A stretch of DNA of 14,046 nucleotides from JBBTIS01 sp038059855 (GCA_964357255.1 CAYHKQ010000062.1:1-14046); one strand, 5' to 3'; numbered from the stretch's first letter, positions 1-7,433 are shown. Translations and numbers: made by a program. Notes: generated by a model from the letters alone, not told the origin.

Positions 1-55
1 AGGATGAGCGGCCTTTAGTTTCAGGATGAGCGGCCTTTAGTTTCAGGATGAGCGG
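1..55. repeat. 22-bp tandem repeat at window edge
   Basis: Two identical 22-bp units (1-22 and 23-44) beginning AGGATGAGCGG and ending CTTTAGTTTC are followed by an 11-base partial third unit (45-55). The AGGATGAGCGG part equals the end of the repeat at 4160-4182, so the window starts inside a member of the same dispersed family. A short-read contig could have broken here, and the tandem copies could be real or an assembly artefact. Confidence 0.8.
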
Positions 56-83
56 TGTAACTTCAAATGGCTAGAGAAATTCC

Positions 84-157
84 AAATGACAAATGACAAA
101 TGACAAAGAGCGTTTTATTGGATATTTTTGTCATTTGTCCCTCGTCATTTGTCATTT
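84..157. repeat. Inverted heptamer arrays (AAATGAC)n / (GTCATTT)n
   Basis: Three copies of AAATGAC stand at 84-104. Facing them are GTCATTT copies at 130-136, 144-150 and 151-157. The two arrays are reverse complements and could pair into a long AT-rich hairpin around a 25-base loop. No ORF of substance covers the stretch. It resembles short tandemly repeated heptamers known from cyanobacteria only in general design; no function is visible. Bases 56-83 show nothing recognisable. Confidence 0.7.
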
Positions 158-180
158 AGAACTTCCTTCGGGGAAGTTCT
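158..180 (-). terminator. Hairpin just downstream of the last regulator gene
   Basis: AGAACTTCC at 158-166 and GGAAGTTCT at 172-180 form a perfect 9-bp stem with a 5-base loop (TTCGG on the plus strand). It begins 7 bases after the stop codon of the response regulator gene and is the last structure of the minus-strand gene run. No T-run follows it; the next bases are AAATGAC repeats. It may end transcription or only protect the 3' end of the message, so the terminator call is tentative. Confidence 0.4.
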
Positions 181-186
181 GCAGGG

Positions 187-873
187 TTATCCCCTCTCGT
201 CCGATTCCGGGGTGATAAGGCCCAGGTCAATTCCCTTAAGCACGGCCTCGGTGCGGTTTCTGACGTTAAGCTTTTGGAAGATGCGGTTTAAGTGATTTTT
301 AATAGTCTTAATCGAAGAGGTCAAGCGCTTGGACACCTCGTCATTGGAAGCCCCGTGGCCCACCATGGCAAGAATCATGAGCTCGGTTTTGGTGAGATTG
401 ATCAGCGAGGCCTCGAGCTGGGCCGCTGAAATTTTACGGATGCCGTCCATAAGCTTGCCCATAATAGGCTGAGGAATCAACACTCCCTCTTGGGTGAAGG
501 TGCGGATGGCGTTGACGAGTTCCCTGGCCGGCAACATTTTAGAAAGATACCCATTGGCTCCGGCCTGGATGGCCTCTAAAACATGGGCCTCGTCCTCGTA
601 AGAGGAAAGAATCACGACATTGGTCTTGGGGGAATCCCTGCGGACTACGCGGGTGGCGGAAATGCCGTCCATCACCGGCAAACGAATATCCATCAAAATC
701 ACGTCCGGCTGGAGCTTTTTGGCCAGGGTCACCGCCTCTTGGCCATTACAGGCCTCGCCGATGACCTCGATATCCTTTTCCCCGGCCAAAACATCGCGCA
801 AACCCTCTCGAAATAAAGTCTGATCATCGCAAATTATAATCCGGATTTTCTTTGGTTTGAGTTGTTCGGTCAT
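187..873 (-). CDS. NarL/LuxR-family response regulator
   Basis: A cytoplasmic DNA-binding response regulator of 228 residues, normal length for the NarL/FixJ class. Residues 10-125 form a receiver domain with the acidic pair D16-D17, phosphoacceptor D62 (in VILMDIRLP), S90 at the conserved Ser/Thr position and K112. Residues 158-216 form a LuxR-type helix-turn-helix with the recognition region SSIKTIKNHLNRIFQKL. The ATG start at 873 has a good Shine-Dalgarno (AAGGAAGG, minus strand, 886-879). The gene lies 18 nt after the receiver-kinase gene, so the two are almost surely co-transcribed. It is the only DNA-binding protein in the window and thus the probable output of the neighbouring kinases. 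Family assignment is firm; target genes, possibly the Tad genes upstream, are inferred. Confidence 0.95.
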   Translation of the reverse strand: MTEQLKPKKIRIIICDDQTLFREGLRDVLAGEKDIEVIGEACNGQEAVTLAKKLQPDVILMDIRLPVMDGISATRVVRRDSPKTNVVILSSYEDEAHVLEAIQAGANGYLSKMLPARELVNAIRTFTQEGVLIPQPIMGKLMDGIRKISAAQLEASLINLTKTELMILAMVGHGASNDEVSKRLTSSIKTIKNHLNRIFQKLNVRNRTEAVLKGIDLGLITPESDERG

Positions 874-891
874 TTTGGCCTTCCTTTACCT

Positions 892-2034
892 TTACCCTGT
901 CGGTATTCTAAAAGAAAATGTGGTGCCTTTACCATGCCCCTGGGATTCGACCAAAATTTTCCCCCCGTGACCCTCGGCGATTTCCTTGGCAATGGAAAGC
1001 CCCAAACCCAGGCGTCCCCGTTGTTTCTTTGGGTCCTTGCCCTGGTAAAAACGCTCAAAAAGATGGGGTATCTCCTCGGGATCAATTCCCTCCCCGGAAT
1101 CCGAAACGCGAAAAACAAGCGCGTTGTCCGCCGGGTCCCGCTCGATCACGCAGGCCAAAGTTCCGCCGGCCGGCGTGTACCGTAAGCCATTTTCTAAAAG
1201 ATTGGTCAGGACCTGGATAATACGCCGCGCGTCAACCGTGGCCGTGGTTAAGGGATCCGCCCGACACTCCACCTTGGCCTCGATATTTTTGGCCTTGGCT
1301 TTATCTCCCAAAAAAATGAACACCGGCGCGGCCAGAATATCCTTGACCGAGGTGCTCACGCGCTCGATCTTAAACTTGCCCTTTTCAATGGCGGACCAAT
1401 CCACCAAATCGCCGATGAGGCGCTGAGTCTGGCCCAAAGAATCGCGCAGTAAATCCATCAGGCGCTTAGTCTGCGCTTCGGCCTTGGCCGCGAGGGAATT
1501 ATAAAGGAGATCGCTCGCCATGGTGCACGAGGACATGGTGTTGGACAGGTCATGGGCGCAGAAGGAAAGAAACTTGCTTTTGAACTCATTGAGTTCGGAA
1601 AGCTCGTTATTTTTGGTCTGGAGCTCGCCAAAGAGCCGCTGATTTTCCTTGAGCAGACGGGAGCGCTCCAAATTACTTTCTAATGTATGGCGAAGGTACT
1701 CCGGGTCAATCGGCTTGATGAGAAAATCAGACAGCCCCTGCCGGAGCGCGCGCACCGCGACTTCGAGAGAAGCGTAACCGGTCATCAGTAAAATTGGAAC
1801 TTCCTCGACGCTGACGATCTGCCTTAACTCGACCAACGCGTCCAAGCCGGTTTTTTGATTAGGCCCGAACATGTAGTCCAAAAGAATCAACCCAAAAGGC
1901 CCGTCCTTGGCCAGCGCGGCCAAGGCTTCATCGAGATTGGCCGCGCCCTGCACGCCATAGCCGAAGCTATCCACCACGTCGCCCAAAGACTCCCGATGTT
2001 TTGGATCGTCGTCAACAATTAAAATTTTGACCAT
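892..2034 (-). CDS. Soluble receiver-histidine kinase hybrid
   Basis: A cytoplasmic signalling protein with an N-terminal receiver followed by a histidine kinase core; no membrane segment is seen. I start it at the ATG at 2034, four residues before the first receiver strand. The longest frame begins with TTG at 2076, where AGGAG abuts the start with no spacing. In the longer numbering the receiver has D22-D24, phosphoacceptor D67 (LILLDYMF), T99 and K121. A coiled coil (about 135-165) leads to the H-box at H175 (AHDLSNTM), where the usual proline after the His is replaced by Thr. The ATPase domain is intact: N296 (NLLENGLRY), G1 box DSGEGI 326-331, F box FERFY, G2 box RLGLGLS. It lies between the membrane kinase and the LuxR regulator and could relay phosphate between them or control the regulator directly. 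Kinase activity is likely; the direction of signal flow is inferred. Confidence 0.9.
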   Translation of the reverse strand: MVKILIVDDDPKHRESLGDVVDSFGYGVQGAANLDEALAALAKDGPFGLILLDYMFGPNQKTGLDALVELRQIVSVEEVPILLMTGYASLEVAVRALRQGLSDFLIKPIDPEYLRHTLESNLERSRLLKENQRLFGELQTKNNELSELNEFKSKFLSFCAHDLSNTMSSCTMASDLLYNSLAAKAEAQTKRLMDLLRDSLGQTQRLIGDLVDWSAIEKGKFKIERVSTSVKDILAAPVFIFLGDKAKAKNIEAKVECRADPLTTATVDARRIIQVLTNLLENGLRYTPAGGTLACVIERDPADNALVFRVSDSGEGIDPEEIPHLFERFYQGKDPKKQRGRLGLGLSIAKEIAEGHGGKILVESQGHGKGTTFSFRIPTG

Positions 2035-2082
2035 CAGAACAGTATAGTGCAATAATTTTTTCGATTCAGAACTCAACTCCTA

Positions 2083-4041
2083 TTATCCGCGCGTCAGGGG
2101 CAATTTGAGCGTAAACGTCGTTCCCTTGCCCAACGTGCTCTCGGCCGTCACCTCGCCATTGTGGCGGTCCATGACTTTTTTAACGACGGATAGTCCCAAG
2201 CCGGTGCCCTTGGATTTCGTGGTAAAAAACGGCGTAAAAATCTTGGCCACAACCTCGGGCGCGATGCCCATGCCGGTGTCGGCAATCGTCATGACGGCGT
2301 AATTTTTATTGATCGAGGTGGACACGGTAACTCCGCCGCCGTTGGGCATCGCGTCAAAAGCATTGGAAATCAAATTGCGCACAACCTGCCTTAACTCGTC
2401 GGGGTCGGCGCGAATGGGGATGGGCCCGGCGGCATAGCGCTTGGCAATGACGACTTTTTCCGGCAGTTGAAGCCTGCCAACGACTTCCTCCAGGAATCCG
2501 TGTAGCTCCATGTCGCGAAGCTGAATTTCCCGCGTCCTCGCGAACGTCAAAATTTCAGAAATAATCTGGTTGGCGATTTGAAGCTCCCCTTCGATAATCA
2601 CGACATGGCGAATAACTTTAGGGTCAATGCCGGACGCGCGCTCGGCTCCGTCGGGTTTGCTCGCGACTGGCGCTCCGGGCGCCGGAACCGGCGGCGCCCC
2701 CGGCGAAGCCGCGGCCGCGTCCCCGGCGGACAGCCGGGTTTTGATCACATAAATTGAATTATTAATGACGGAAAGAGGGTTTCTAAGTTCATGCCCCACC
2801 ACGGAAGCCATTTGCCCGATGGCGGCCAAACGCTCCTGCTTGATCATCTCGTCCTGAGTCGCCCTGAGCTCCTTGGTCCGCGCCTCGACCCTCGCTTCCA
2901 ATTCGGTGTTAAAGAATTTGAGCTCGTCCTGCACGCGAAACAACTCCTGCGTGCGATTGGCCAAAACCTTGGTCATGGTTTCAAACGCCCGGGAAAGCTC
3001 GCCGATTTCGTTATTAGGCTTGGGCAGAGGCTCGGTCGGCGGCCGGGCAAAATCAGCCGCCACCACCTGGCGCACGGCGCGAGTCAAGGATCGCACGGGT
3101 TGAATAATCCGGCCGGCAAAAAGAAAAGAGGCCAAGACCACCACGATAATGACCACAAGAAAAACCTCGACAAGCTTCTGGCGCATCTCAACCATCACCA
3201 CAAAAGCTTCCCAGCGTTCTTGCAGGCTCCCCGCCACCCAGGGCTGATCATCGAGCAAATAAAGCCCGGCAATCACATCGCGCTTGTCCAAGAGATCCAG
3301 GCGTCCGGTCCAGACTTGATAAGCGGAGCTCATCTTGCCGGCTCTTTCCACAAGGACAGGATCGAGAGCGACCTTTGAATCGGCCGCGAAAATCTTTTTA
3401 TAGCCGGAATGGGCGATCAGGCGGCCTTTCGTATCCACGATAAAAAGCTCCGAACTCTTGCCGATTTTAATATCCGCCAACGATTCGGACAGAGCCAGCA
3501 GGCTCACAATAGCCCGGAGATACCCGGCCACCTGACGGTCCTGCTGGCGGCGAATCGGCAAAAAAAGCTCCACCGCCGGATAGCCTCCCACGCGCAAAAT
3601 ATTGCCCTGGAATCTGCCGAACTGCCGGACCGTATCCTGGATATAGCTCATGAGCTGGTCCTCGCGCGCTTGAGCCGGCACCGAACCCGGCGTGCGTTCC
3701 ATCCCAAAAAGCCATTTGCCTTGACCGTCATAAATATCAAGTTCCGCGATCATCGGATGGGACTGAAGAATACGATGCACAATGCTCGAGTATTCCGTTT
3801 TTTTGAACTGGGAAAGCTCGTCGAGTTCACCGATGGTCGTCAAGAGTCCCGTTACGCCCTTGATGAATTCCGCGGCGCTCTTGCCCGTCCTCTCCGCCAA
3901 GCGGGTGCGAACCACCTCAAAATCCTTCTCCAGGGCCCCTCGGACAATCTCCATCTCGATAAAACCAACGAACAGCAAGGGAACAATAGAAATAACCAGA
4001 AGCATCAGGGCGGTGCGGATGACGAGATTAGAAATACGCAT
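2083..4041 (-). CDS. Membrane sensor histidine kinase (dCACHE-like, HAMP)
   Basis: A 652-residue membrane histidine kinase. TM1 spans about 8-29 and TM2 about 291-310. Between them is a roughly 260-residue extracytoplasmic sensor with the look of a double CACHE domain. A HAMP linker (311-363) and coiled coil (365-405) follow. The H-box is SVVGHELRNP with His417. The nucleotide-binding boxes are complete: N556/N560 (NLISNAFDAM), DTGMGI 588-593, FTPFFTTK, GTGLGLS from 612. A Pro/Ala-rich stretch of about 35 residues (438-472) sits between the two helices of the dimerisation hairpin, where most relatives have a short turn. The gene ends with TAA TAG. No clear Shine-Dalgarno precedes the ATG at 4041, and the upstream island of inverted repeats may separate this unit from the Tad genes. 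The ligand is unknown. Confidence 0.93.
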   Translation of the reverse strand: MRISNLVIRTALMLLVISIVPLLFVGFIEMEIVRGALEKDFEVVRTRLAERTGKSAAEFIKGVTGLLTTIGELDELSQFKKTEYSSIVHRILQSHPMIAELDIYDGQGKWLFGMERTPGSVPAQAREDQLMSYIQDTVRQFGRFQGNILRVGGYPAVELFLPIRRQQDRQVAGYLRAIVSLLALSESLADIKIGKSSELFIVDTKGRLIAHSGYKKIFAADSKVALDPVLVERAGKMSSAYQVWTGRLDLLDKRDVIAGLYLLDDQPWVAGSLQERWEAFVVMVEMRQKLVEVFLVVIIVVVLASFLFAGRIIQPVRSLTRAVRQVVAADFARPPTEPLPKPNNEIGELSRAFETMTKVLANRTQELFRVQDELKFFNTELEARVEARTKELRATQDEMIKQERLAAIGQMASVVGHELRNPLSVINNSIYVIKTRLSAGDAAAASPGAPPVPAPGAPVASKPDGAERASGIDPKVIRHVVIIEGELQIANQIISEILTFARTREIQLRDMELHGFLEEVVGRLQLPEKVVIAKRYAAGPIPIRADPDELRQVVRNLISNAFDAMPNGGGVTVSTSINKNYAVMTIADTGMGIAPEVVAKIFTPFFTTKSKGTGLGLSVVKKVMDRHNGEVTAESTLGKGTTFTLKLPLTRG

Positions 4042-4049
4042 GACTAGCG

Positions 4050-4285
4050 ATTAAGAGTAGCAGTTAAGCGGTTGACACGACTCATGCAAAATGATGAAAA
4101 GCCGCTCATGGTGAGCCTGTCGAACCATGAGCCAAGACGAAAAAACCCTGTATTCATCCTTCGACAGGCTCAGGATGAGCGGAATGAAATGAATTTGCAT
4201 GAGTCGTGCGGTTAAGTGAAATAGAAAATTCCTTTATCACTCTTAACCGCTTAACTGCTATCCGCCCAACCGCTGAACCGTTTGA
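4050..4285. repeat. Island of nested inverted repeats between two genes
   Basis: The 246-nt gap before the kinase gene (4042-4287) is almost wholly repeats. The outermost pair is a perfect 16-bp inverted repeat, TAGCAGTTAAGCGGTT at 4058-4073 against its complement at 4245-4260. It belongs to a loose 8-nt array of CGGTTAAG-like units (also at 4209-4216 and, degenerate, up to about 4285). Inside lies a perfect 15-bp pair, 4076-4090 with 4194-4208, and inside that the 23-bp pair at 4102-4182. The whole can fold into one long cruciform or RNA stem. No promoter or gene is evident. Confidence 0.8.
4102..4182. repeat. Inverted pair of dispersed 'PEPVEG' hairpin repeats
   Basis: Two units face each other at 4102-4124 and 4160-4182 (21 of 23 bases complementary). 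Each also has its own small hairpin. The left one pairs CTCATGGT with ACCATGAG around GAGCCTGTCGA, and the right one pairs TCATCCT with AGGATGA around the same loop in the other orientation. The stems differ between units but stay paired, while the loop is conserved. Repeats of this sort occur in many environmental bacterial genomes and translate as HPEPVEG. Partial copies occur at both window ends. Confidence 0.8.
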
Positions 4286-4287
4286 CC

Positions 4288-5739
4288 TTACTGGCATTTC
4301 CCCGCCGGAAGGTTCGCCTCGGAGGCGCTTTTGATATCCACGCCTTTGAACTCTTCCAAATTGCTCAAGCCGGTCAAACCCCCCAGAACATATCGTCCGC
4401 GCCATAAAAACGTGGGCGAACTGCGGATGGAAAGCGAACGGGAGAGTTTTCCGTCCTCCTCCAGCAGGCTCTCCTGATTCTCCTTATAAAGTTTCTTGAA
4501 CTGCTCCGCGTCCACGCCGCACGACTCGAGCGCGTCGTTCCACAGCGACGAGTTCACGTCCGCCAGGCGCTTGGCCAAATAACAGCGAAGTTTGTCCGGC
4601 GCGTGCTTTTGAAGAACCATCTGACGCACGTTCTCTTCGAGTTCGCTCGCGCCATGTAGACTGCGATAAGAACTTTTCCCATCCTTATCCTCGATTTTGT
4701 CCACGATATAATGGTAGGACAGCTTAATTCCCTGTGGAAGCTTGCCGTCCTGTTCGAGATTCAGCAGGGCCTTCTGCGCGGCCACTCCGTAAGGGCACTG
4801 GCTCATGACGAACAACCGCAGATCCTTCTCCTTGCTTTCCTTCTTGCTCCAAAAGACGCCCCCGTTTGTAAAGCCTTCGGCAAGATAATACTCTTGCTTT
4901 TTACCTTTTTTTTCCAGCGCACCCTTCGCGGCAAAATCATCCAGAATTTTTCGACCCGCGTCATCCTGGGGCCGAAACATCACCAGCGGCAGCAAGGCCC
5001 CGTCAACCTCCCCCAGTAAAGCCTTGGCCTGGGGACTCGCTCCCGAATAAGTTTTCATTTCAAGATCCCAGGCTATGCCCTTGAGATGTTCGATGGCTTT
5101 GGGCTCCACCTTGGCCCAGGGCGCGTAGTTGTCGCCGTTGATGATAATGAGTTCCACCTTGGGCTTTGGCGCCTGGACCAAATCACCAATGGCGGCTACG
5201 CGCTCCGTCTGGGGCAAACGATTGTTGATGGCGGAGGCCAGGGTCAAAAAATTCGTCTCCAACGGCAGATCCTCCGTTTCCCGTTTCCCAGCGCCCGCTT
5301 CCACTACCAAGCGAAGCCTGGGCCCCGCAGGGCCGGCCGCGTCCGCCAAGAGCTTATCGCCCGCTTCGCCTTCAATTTTCCGAACTATCTCATCGGGCTT
5401 CACCCCGGCCAATGCCGCGCCGTCGCGCCAAGAAATATTAAAAGGGGACAATGATAGGATTTGGAGAAATCGCAGATAAAGCTCGGGGCTTTGCCGATAA
5501 ATCGCCAGATGGGCCTTAACGTCTTCTTGGCGCTCCTTAGGAAGCTTGCCGAAGCCCTCGGCCCCGGGCGCCGAGGGCTCAACCCTCAGCCCAAGACCGG
5601 GGAAAACGGAGCCCGCCATCCGGTCCACCAACGCGAATTGTTGCCAGGAAGCAGGCTGGGCCAATACGAAATCAAGGCGCAGTTCGGAAGCGCCAAGGGG
5701 AAAGGCGGCCAAGGCGAATAAGGCGAATGAACCCCTCAC
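4288..5739 (-). CDS. Secreted protein with two thioredoxin-like domains
   Basis: A 483-residue probably periplasmic protein. A short signal peptide (GSFALFALAAFPLGAS, 3-18) follows the GTG start at 5739, which has a strong Shine-Dalgarno (GGAGGAGG) inside the end of the preceding gene. Residues 20-190 are not recognised. Residues about 193-290 resemble a thioredoxin fold, with strand VELIII, the sequence APWA (206-209) where a CxxC site would be expected, and a possible cis-proline at LLP (249-251). Residues 305-460 form a second, DsbA/GILT-like thioredoxin domain with strand LRLFVMS, active-site-like CPYG (315-318), helical segment LEENVRQMVL and cis-proline region SSPTFL. This site keeps only one cysteine; others are C386, C407 and C482. 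The stop-to-start gap to the upstream gene is 2 nt, so they are an operon. A role in thiol chemistry or folding of exported Tad components is inference. The fold call is fairly firm for the C-terminal domain and weaker for the first. Confidence 0.8.
   Translation of the reverse strand: MRGSFALFALAAFPLGASELRLDFVLAQPASWQQFALVDRMAGSVFPGLGLRVEPSAPGAEGFGKLPKERQEDVKAHLAIYRQSPELYLRFLQILSLSPFNISWRDGAALAGVKPDEIVRKIEGEAGDKLLADAAGPAGPRLRLVVEAGAGKRETEDLPLETNFLTLASAINNRLPQTERVAAIGDLVQAPKPKVELIIINGDNYAPWAKVEPKAIEHLKGIAWDLEMKTYSGASPQAKALLGEVDGALLPLVMFRPQDDAGRKILDDFAAKGALEKKGKKQEYYLAEGFTNGGVFWSKKESKEKDLRLFVMSQCPYGVAAQKALLNLEQDGKLPQGIKLSYHYIVDKIEDKDGKSSYRSLHGASELEENVRQMVLQKHAPDKLRCYLAKRLADVNSSLWNDALESCGVDAEQFKKLYKENQESLLEEDGKLSRSLSIRSSPTFLWRGRYVLGGLTGLSNLEEFKGVDIKSASEANLPAGKCQ
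5711..5728. repeat. 9-nt repeat inside a signal-peptide coding region
   Basis: Two perfect copies of AAGGCGAAT (plus strand) lie in the signal peptide of the thioredoxin-fold gene and encode FAL-FAL on the minus strand. The same 9-mer family forms four units at 8754-8789 in the signal peptide of the TPR gene. Confidence 0.7.
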
Positions 5740-5741
5740 CC

Positions 5742-6065
5742 TTACGCCTCCTCCGAGGGCCCTCCCGGCGTCTCGGGCGGCGAAGCCAAAACGACCTTGA
5801 CCCCGGGAAGCCCAAGGCTGATCAATATATTATAGAGAAGGGCCACAATGACAAGAAACAGTATCGTGGCCGCGGTATAAGCCAGAGCAAACACGCCGGC
5901 CGCGATATTGCGCTGGAACATCTGCGGCAGACGCGCGGCAAGGGATTGGTCCGGAAATAATATAAAGGTAAACAGACCCCCCACCACGCCGATTGTCAAC
6001 AAGACAAGCGGAAGAACCGACTTAATAAGCGACCCCAACTGGATCTTTTTCAATTCAACTTGCAT
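5742..6065 (-). CDS. Small two-helix membrane protein (DUF3566-like)
   Basis: A 107-residue inner-membrane protein with two hydrophobic helices, about 15-37 and 53-83, and a short acidic, proline-rich tail. The second helix ends ALLYNILISLGLPGVKVVL. That resembles small membrane proteins of the DUF3566 type, which end in an LYN..GGI.V.L pattern, so I suggest that family with modest confidence; no biochemical function is known. The ATG at 6065 has a strong Shine-Dalgarno (AAGGAGG, 6076-6070). The gene sits downstream of a mobile element copy and 2 nt before the thioredoxin-fold gene, whose ribosome site it contains. Confidence 0.8.
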   Translation of the reverse strand: MQVELKKIQLGSLIKSVLPLVLLTIGVVGGLFTFILFPDQSLAARLPQMFQRNIAAGVFALAYTAATILFLVIVALLYNILISLGLPGVKVVLASPPETPGGPSEEA

Positions 6066-6107
6066 GTTTCCTCCTTAACTTACGAAACGCTTTAGTAACC
6101 GTTCATT

Positions 6108-6239
6108 TACGTTTTGTAACTACTCAGGTCCTCCCTCCTCGTCATTCCGGCGCAGGCCGGAATCCAGACCCTCTTAATCTGGATACCGGCGCAGGCCGGT
6201 ATGACAAACGCAGAGGGACCTGAGTAGTTACTACGTTTT
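6108..6239. mobile_element. MITE-like element, copy 1, with 8-bp target duplication
   Basis: The element occupies 6116-6231 (116 bp). Its ends are a perfect 16-bp inverted repeat: GTAACTACTCAGGTCC at 6116-6131 and its complement at 6216-6231. It is flanked by an exact 8-bp direct repeat, TACGTTTT, at 6108-6115 and 6232-6239. Inside are two 27-bp REP-like hairpins in opposite orientation (6141-6167 and 6179-6205), each with CCGGC-GCAG-GCCGG cores. It has no coding capacity, so any movement needs a transposase supplied elsewhere. It lies at the stop codon of the HAMP sensor gene. Confidence 0.88.
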
Positions 6240-7433
6240 AACATTAACCCGAGAATCCAACCACACCAAGGTGCGCTGATCTTGCGGCTGGGTCGCTGAT
6301 ATCGTTATCACTCTGGCCCCGAAGAGTTGCGCGTCCAAGGTTACGCCGCCCTCGAAAAAATTTCCGGGCCGCTCGAGGGCTTTGTTGATCAACTGCAATA
6401 ATTCCGCGCTGGTGATCATGTCCAACAAATGGGTTTTAGACGGCGCCGATGCCACGCTCACCGGCGCCGCGGCGGTATTACCCTTGAAAACGTCGGCTAC
6501 GGTCTTGACCGTTGCGGATGCGGGGGACTTAGCCAAAACAGCGCCCAAATTATGGCTAGCCAAGACATAATTATCCCCGTCTAAAACCATGGCTCCGCCG
6601 GAGCGCACCAGCACCTTGAGAATCTGATCCCATCGGTTTTTTTCAAGCTCGCCCAAATCCCTGCGATCCTTCTCCATGCGGGCCATCGTAGCGCGAAGTT
6701 TATCCAAAAAAACGGCTATCGTTTTTTGAATCTGCCCGAACTCATCCGCGCGGAACTGATCCTTGGGCCAGGCCGGATGGACGATGGAAATACTTTCAAT
6801 GGTGTCTTGAATCTCGCTCAAGGGAGTAAGCACTATTTTGTAAATAAAAAACACGCCGGTGACCAGAAACACGATCACAACGCCCACGGCCCCCGTGTAA
6901 AAACGAGTCATCCCTTGAGCCAGCGTCGCCTTGGTTTCCTCGCGGGAAACCTCTATAGAAATGACGCCGCGCACCTCCCCCTGCGACACCAGCGGCACGG
7001 CCACCTCGTAAAAATTTTTACTTTCCCGGTCAAACGAGGCGTACTTTGGGGATTTTGTGACATACGAGCGCGCGATGGAGTCAGTCGGCAGGGCGCGGAC
7101 CGCTTGATACTCCTCGATGCGTTTGCCGAACATCGCGGTATCCGGAGACCATCGAATTTGTCCGTATTTGTTGATCAAAATCGCGTGCACAATGCGGGAG
7201 TCCTTAAGAAAATTCTGCATGGTGTCAACCTCTTCGATCGTCACAACCTTCGGGGACGCCACAATGCCGGAAATAAAACGGTTTTGATTAACGTAAAGGA
7301 GGGCGACGATTTCCTGCTTGAGCTTTTCCTCAAAAAACCAACGGAAAAGATTGCTGTAAAAAATCCCCGCCAAAATAAAAACGTAAAAGCCCGTAAAAAG
7401 AAAAACGACGGTCCACTTGGGAAGAATCTTCAT
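6231..7433 (-). CDS. Membrane HAMP sensor without a known output domain
   Basis: A 400-residue membrane protein. TM1 spans about 8-28, an extracytoplasmic PAS/CACHE-like sensor 29-178 (with WSPD and VAVPLVSQGEVRGVISIEVS strands), TM2 about 180-200 and HAMP 200-254 (helix joined by DEFGQI). A short coiled coil (250-272) leads to a cytoplasmic region of about 120 residues (275-395) that looks like a degenerate PAS-type fold. No H-box, ATPase, GGDEF, EAL or chemotaxis signalling motif is present. The ATG at 7433 overlaps the TPR gene stop as ATGA, implying coupled translation. The stop TAG uses the first base of a mobile element end. The partner it signals to is unknown; a direct protein contact with the Tad machine or the kinases downstream is inference. 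Confidence 0.85.
   Translation of the reverse strand: MKILPKWTVVFLFTGFYVFILAGIFYSNLFRWFFEEKLKQEIVALLYVNQNRFISGIVASPKVVTIEEVDTMQNFLKDSRIVHAILINKYGQIRWSPDTAMFGKRIEEYQAVRALPTDSIARSYVTKSPKYASFDRESKNFYEVAVPLVSQGEVRGVISIEVSREETKATLAQGMTRFYTGAVGVVIVFLVTGVFFIYKIVLTPLSEIQDTIESISIVHPAWPKDQFRADEFGQIQKTIAVFLDKLRATMARMEKDRRDLGELEKNRWDQILKVLVRSGGAMVLDGDNYVLASHNLGAVLAKSPASATVKTVADVFKGNTAAAPVSVASAPSKTHLLDMITSAELLQLINKALERPGNFFEGGVTLDAQLFGARVITISATQPQDQRTLVWLDSRVNVKT

Noticed and set aside
1..55. CRISPR array at either window edge
   Set aside because: The units are directly adjacent with no variable spacers and there are no cas genes.
84..157. Terminator formed by the AAATGAC/GTCATTT arrays
   Set aside because: The stem is AT-rich and lacks a following T-run; the compact hairpin at 158-180 is the better candidate.
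892..2076. TTG at 2076 as the start of the receiver-kinase
   Set aside because: The AGGAG abuts the TTG with no spacing and the extra 14 residues precede the first strand of the receiver fold. ATG at 2034 fits the domain better, though it lacks a clear ribosome site.
2035..2082. Promoter between the two kinase genes (TTGAGT and TATACT)
   Set aside because: The spacing of the two boxes is 24 bp, too long for a sigma70 promoter, and the genes are only 48 nt apart.
2791..3378. Long plus-strand frames opposite the kinase and other genes (also 6726-7472 and 3409-4047)
   Set aside because: They are antisense to well-supported genes, match no family, and have His/Arg/Gly-rich shadow composition.
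4154..4405. 83-codon minus-strand frame ending in HPEPVEG
   Set aside because: Its start lies in another frame of the thioredoxin-fold gene and its end is translated repeat DNA. No ribosome site or protein-like conservation pattern is seen.
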